A DNA stretch of 20,629 nt. Origin: a virus. The position numbers and the translations under genes were made by a program. Every line of letters starts with the position of its first letter. Positions within the stretch are counted from its first letter, which is position 1. The DNA lies in IMG/VR virus record IMGVR_UViG_3300044630_005584, positions 1-20,629 of that record. One strand, given 5' to 3'. A model generated the notes under the pieces. That model was not told where the DNA came from and searched no databases. It saw only the letters and a program-made list of their open reading frames with translations. Below, one piece after another: positions 18,901 through 20,629 of the stretch.

Positions 18901-20629
18901 AAATTAGTTTTTAACCCATCATCTGGGAGCATTGGAATTGGAACAAGTGTTATCACAAATACATTGACAGTTGTTGGAACTGCAACTGCTACAAATTATT
19001 ATGGTAACGGTGAAACATTAGTAGGAATTGTGACTCAAATTGTTCCAGGAATTGGAATTGATATTTTCGAATCTCAAATTCCGGGTAAAGGTAAAGTTGA
19101 AATACAAGCATATAAACCAATTGGTAGAACAATTTACGTTTCTATGACTGGAGATGATAATAATACTGGATTAGCAGAAAATTATCCAAAGAGAACTATA
19201 AAAGCAGCGGCATCAGTTGCAGTTTTTGGTGACACGATTAAAATATTCCCAGGAACTTACGTTGAAGACAATCCAATTGTTCTTGCCAAAACAGTTTCTG
19301 TGGAGGGAACGGAGCTTAGAAATTGTGTAATTACTCCTAGAAATAGAAATCAAGATATGTTCTATGTGAATAATGGTTGCCATATTACCGATGCAAGTTT
19401 CATCGGACCATCAATGACAAATGGTGCGGCAGTTGTTGCTCTTCAACCATTACTTGGTGTCGCAACTGATAGATTTTTTGATGCTTCCAGGATGATTAGA
19501 TTTAATTTGAGATATATTGCAAAAGAATCTGTTGGATTCTTAACAAGTGGATTCAGTGGATTTGCTGGTGGACATAGAGAACAAGATGCTGCAAAATTAA
19601 TCGATTCAAACTTAAACTATATTTCTGCAGAGGCAGTTGGATTCTTAACATCATCTTCTGGATATAATTTTACTTTAAACAATAGCGATTATACTAACTG
19701 TAGAGAAGATGTTGTTAGCATTATGAATGCTATTTCCTATGATTTAAAAGCAAATAGCAATCGCAAATCTATTGGTGCTGGTTATTCATACTTTAATAAT
19801 TCTGGTGGATTAATTCACATTACTGGAATTGGTGTTTCACAAGCAACTATTGCTGCTCTTGATTATGCTGCAGGAATTGCAACTCATGTTATTAATAATT
19901 TAACTCCTCCCATTTCTTATCAGGGAGTTGGAAATAGTGTATCTCAGGTTAAAAATCTTTCAGTCATTCAGGTTGAAGGTGGATGTGTGGGCGTAGGAAC
20001 AACCATTAGGCAATTGGTTGGAATTGTAACTAATATGATTGGTGCAGGAACAACATTAAATGCTCCACCAGTTAGATATGGCGTTACATTAGAAAGTCAA
20101 GACTGTGCAGACGATGTTGTAGATATTTGGAAGTGTATTATTCATGATATTACCAGAGGTGGAAATTCAAGATCTGTTGCTGCGGGTAAAGCATATTATA
20201 ATGATGATTGGAGTTTAAAAACTGGTATTCTTAAAAATCCAGAAGAAGTTAAACAGACTATATCAACTATCGATTATTCTTTTAATATTGCACGTGCAGT
20301 AATTAACAACGTTACTTGGGGAGGATATCCAGTTGGTTTAGGAACAACCGTTGTAAATGCATTTTATGATAATAATACTGGAATTACTACAATTACAGCC
20401 ATTAATCATGGTCTTATTAGAAATGATTCGGTTAAGATTATTGGATTAGAATTTTCTTGCCCATCTGGACCAACATCATTAATATATCCTACTGGATCTT
20501 TGGGATATATCTTTAACGTTAATAAAGTTGTTGGGGTGAATACATTTGAAGTTGTAGTTGGTCAATCAACTTTACCTCATACCTACGTTTCTGGGGGAAC
20601 AATTCAAAAATATACTAATTATCAGAATG
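15982..20629 (+). CDS. Collagen-like tail fibre with beta-helix C-terminal region, incomplete at window end
   Basis: The frame is open from ATG 15982 to the last base, at least 1549 codons. Residues 1-151 are beta-rich, with FYGDGSNLSNVGI as in many cyanophage fibres. Residues 152-278 are collagen-like Gly-X-Gln triplets ending in charged GEKGNSGDKGG. A globular insert follows at 279-392 (FYRFISNTDTTDPGSGQFKY, Trp-rich). A second collagen-like tract spans 393-937. The region from about 1048 has GRTIYVSMTGDDNNTG, then FGDTIKIFPGTYVEDNPIVL, typical of a parallel beta-helix. Duplicated alpha-rich segments follow at about 1230-1445. The whole suggests a trimeric fibre or tip adornment that contacts the host. 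The stop codon, and hence the C-terminal chaperone or receptor-binding tip, is outside the window. It starts inside the previous stop (ATGA). Confidence 0.85.
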   Translation, partial: MTKIRIYHTDRPPEDLSDLEIDNLYVGTGVTIYGSVGIVSAVSFYGDGSNLSNVGIEVSEIDTLNGNAILNVVENVKAIRFDTDSGFDVTDLGDGAVQIALNSTFKYWEIEGQPTLIAEGLDTVKIVAGVGIAITTQNIEDDKRITITGTLGAQGVQGTISNFQGTQGQQGTQGTQGQQGTQGTQGQQGTQGQQGIQGVLGNFQGTQGIQGRQGTQGLQGNQGLQGNQGIQGFQGTQGVISNFQGAQGIQGRQGTQGTGVQGNQGIIGEKGNSGDKGGVFYRFISNTDTTDPGSGQFKYNNSNISLVNKIYIDDVDFLGNNQQSWFPTWVQEGIGYLYVIQSSASGTVVNIWKIINATRYSFISTYWEITVTYVSGILPSNNTTFSLNFSSSGIQGLQGTLSNFQGTQGLQGLQGLQGIQGVQGNQGVQGNQGVQGRQGTQGGQGIQGVIGNFQGTQGLQGLQGTQGRQGLQGVQGNQGVQGPLSNFQGTQGLQGFQGVQGNQGVQGPLSNFQGAQGIQGLQGPQGRQGIQGSQGTQGNQGLQGVIGNFQGTQGLQGLQGLQGGQGVQGPLSNFQGIQGTQGLQGPPGRQGVQGPLSNFQGTQGVQGNQGLQGPQGRQGIQGNQGTQGVQGNQGLQGPQGRQGIQGNQGTQGVQGLQGNQGLQGNQGLQGIQGVQGNQGVQGNQGLQGLQGNQGLQGNQGTQGLQGNQGLQGNQGLQGNQGTQGLQGLQGNQGLQGLQGNQGLQGNQGTQGLQGLQGNQGTQGLQGLQGNQGTQGLQGNQGLQGNQGTQGLQGLQGVQGTQGLQGSLSNFQGTQGLQGLQGVQGNQGVQGPLSNFQGTQGLQGLQGTQGRQGLQGTQGTQGRQGTQGLQGNQGLQGSLSNFQGTQGLQGPQGTQGRQGLQGAQGTQGLQGFQGTQGLQGTQGLQGNQGTQGLQGAQGRSAFDVFDDVSSDVIFYPSILPITNASISTVTTSSEKLVFNPSSGSIGIGTSVITNTLTVVGTATATNYYGNGETLVGIVTQIVPGIGIDIFESQIPGKGKVEIQAYKPIGRTIYVSMTGDDNNTGLAENYPKRTIKAAASVAVFGDTIKIFPGTYVEDNPIVLAKTVSVEGTELRNCVITPRNRNQDMFYVNNGCHITDASFIGPSMTNGAAVVALQPLLGVATDRFFDASRMIRFNLRYIAKESVGFLTSGFSGFAGGHREQDAAKLIDSNLNYISAEAVGFLTSSSGYNFTLNNSDYTNCREDVVSIMNAISYDLKANSNRKSIGAGYSYFNNSGGLIHITGIGVSQATIAALDYAAGIATHVINNLTPPISYQGVGNSVSQVKNLSVIQVEGGCVGVGTTIRQLVGIVTNMIGAGTTLNAPPVRYGVTLESQDCADDVVDIWKCIIHDITRGGNSRSVAAGKAYYNDDWSLKTGILKNPEEVKQTISTIDYSFNIARAVINNVTWGGYPVGLGTTVVNAFYDNNTGITTITAINHGLIRNDSVKIIGLEFSCPSGPTSLIYPTGSLGYIFNVNKVVGVNTFEVVVGQSTLPHTYVSGGTIQKYTNYQN
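16435..16815 (+). repeat. First collagen-like Gly-X-Gln coding repeat
   Basis: Repeats of the 9-bp form CAA GGN NNN encode QGT, QGQ, QGI and QGL triplets for about 125 residues. They are broken by three GxxxNFQG interruptions near 16453, 16579 and 16693. The tract ends in a more classical charged sequence, GEKGNSGDK, before the globular insert. Confidence 0.92.
17158..18792 (+). repeat. Second collagen-like Gly-X-Gln coding repeat with periodic NFQG interruptions
   Basis: About 545 residues of Gly-X-Gln triplets are made from near-identical 9-bp and 27-bp DNA units, such as CAAGGACTTCAAGG and CAAGGCAACCAAGGTACT. Ten interruptions have the form G-[TVPS]-[LI]-[SG]-N-F-Q-G (near 17176, 17320, 17425, 17500, 17611, 17689, 17761, 18391, 18472 and 18609). 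Between 17780 and 18390 about 200 residues run with no interruption. Confidence 0.93.
17779..17922 (+). repeat. Perfect 72-bp tandem duplication in the collagen tract
   Basis: The 72-bp unit at 17779-17850 is repeated exactly at 17851-17922 (24 codons, eight triplets), and a third copy starts at 17923 with its first 18 bases. No synonymous differences have accumulated between the two full copies, which points to recent slippage or unequal recombination. Confidence 0.9.

Overview
The window is a stretch of the structural (tail and baseplate) region of a T4-like marine myovirus, most probably a cyanophage of Synechococcus or Prochlorococcus. The evidence is a set of recognisable T4 core genes (gp32 C-terminus, gp53, gp48, gp4, a gp54-like tube initiator, gp26, a gp51-like ORF, a gp27-like hub and the gp5 OB domain), AT-rich coding sequence with AGA-dominated arginine codons, CTAAATA boxes resembling T4-type late promoters, and large collagen-like and beta-helical fibre genes of the kind seen in marine T4-like phages. 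The host assignment is inference; no host gene or auxiliary metabolic gene is visible.

Layout. Positions 1-230 hold the 3' end of the single-stranded DNA-binding protein gp32, followed by a strong terminator hairpin (242-271) at the convergent junction with the minus-strand block. That block (270-2719) is a tight four-gene operon read gp4, an unrecognised 134-aa protein, gp48, gp53, with a second CTAAATA box before gp48. A 40-bp divergent intergenic region at 2720-2759 carries opposed late-promoter boxes. From 2760 to the end everything is on the plus strand: gp54-like, gp26, a short gp51-like ORF reachable by a likely programmed -1 frameshift, a tape-measure candidate (873 aa), a large hub/lysis protein with a circularly permuted M23 peptidase domain plus a tail lysozyme domain (931 aa), a gp27-like hub, a gp5-type OB-fold protein, a 907-aa Ig-like/low-complexity structural protein, a 198-aa beta-helix spike candidate, a 317-aa fibre-like protein, and a 1549+ aa collagen-like fibre that runs off the window.

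Together these genes would build the tail tip. gp26/gp51-like products are the probable assembly chaperones for the tape measure. gp27-like, gp5-OB, the spike and the 931-aa enzyme-bearing protein form the hub that penetrates the envelope. gp48 and gp54-like cap and initiate the tube, gp53 is a wedge protein, gp4 completes the head, and the last genes supply fibres or tip adornments. The two observations most worth checking are the frameshift cassette at 4264-4305 and the permuted M23 domain at about 8490-8880. No tRNA, CRISPR array, insertion sequence or attachment site was found. No gene-free stretch exceeds 300 bases.
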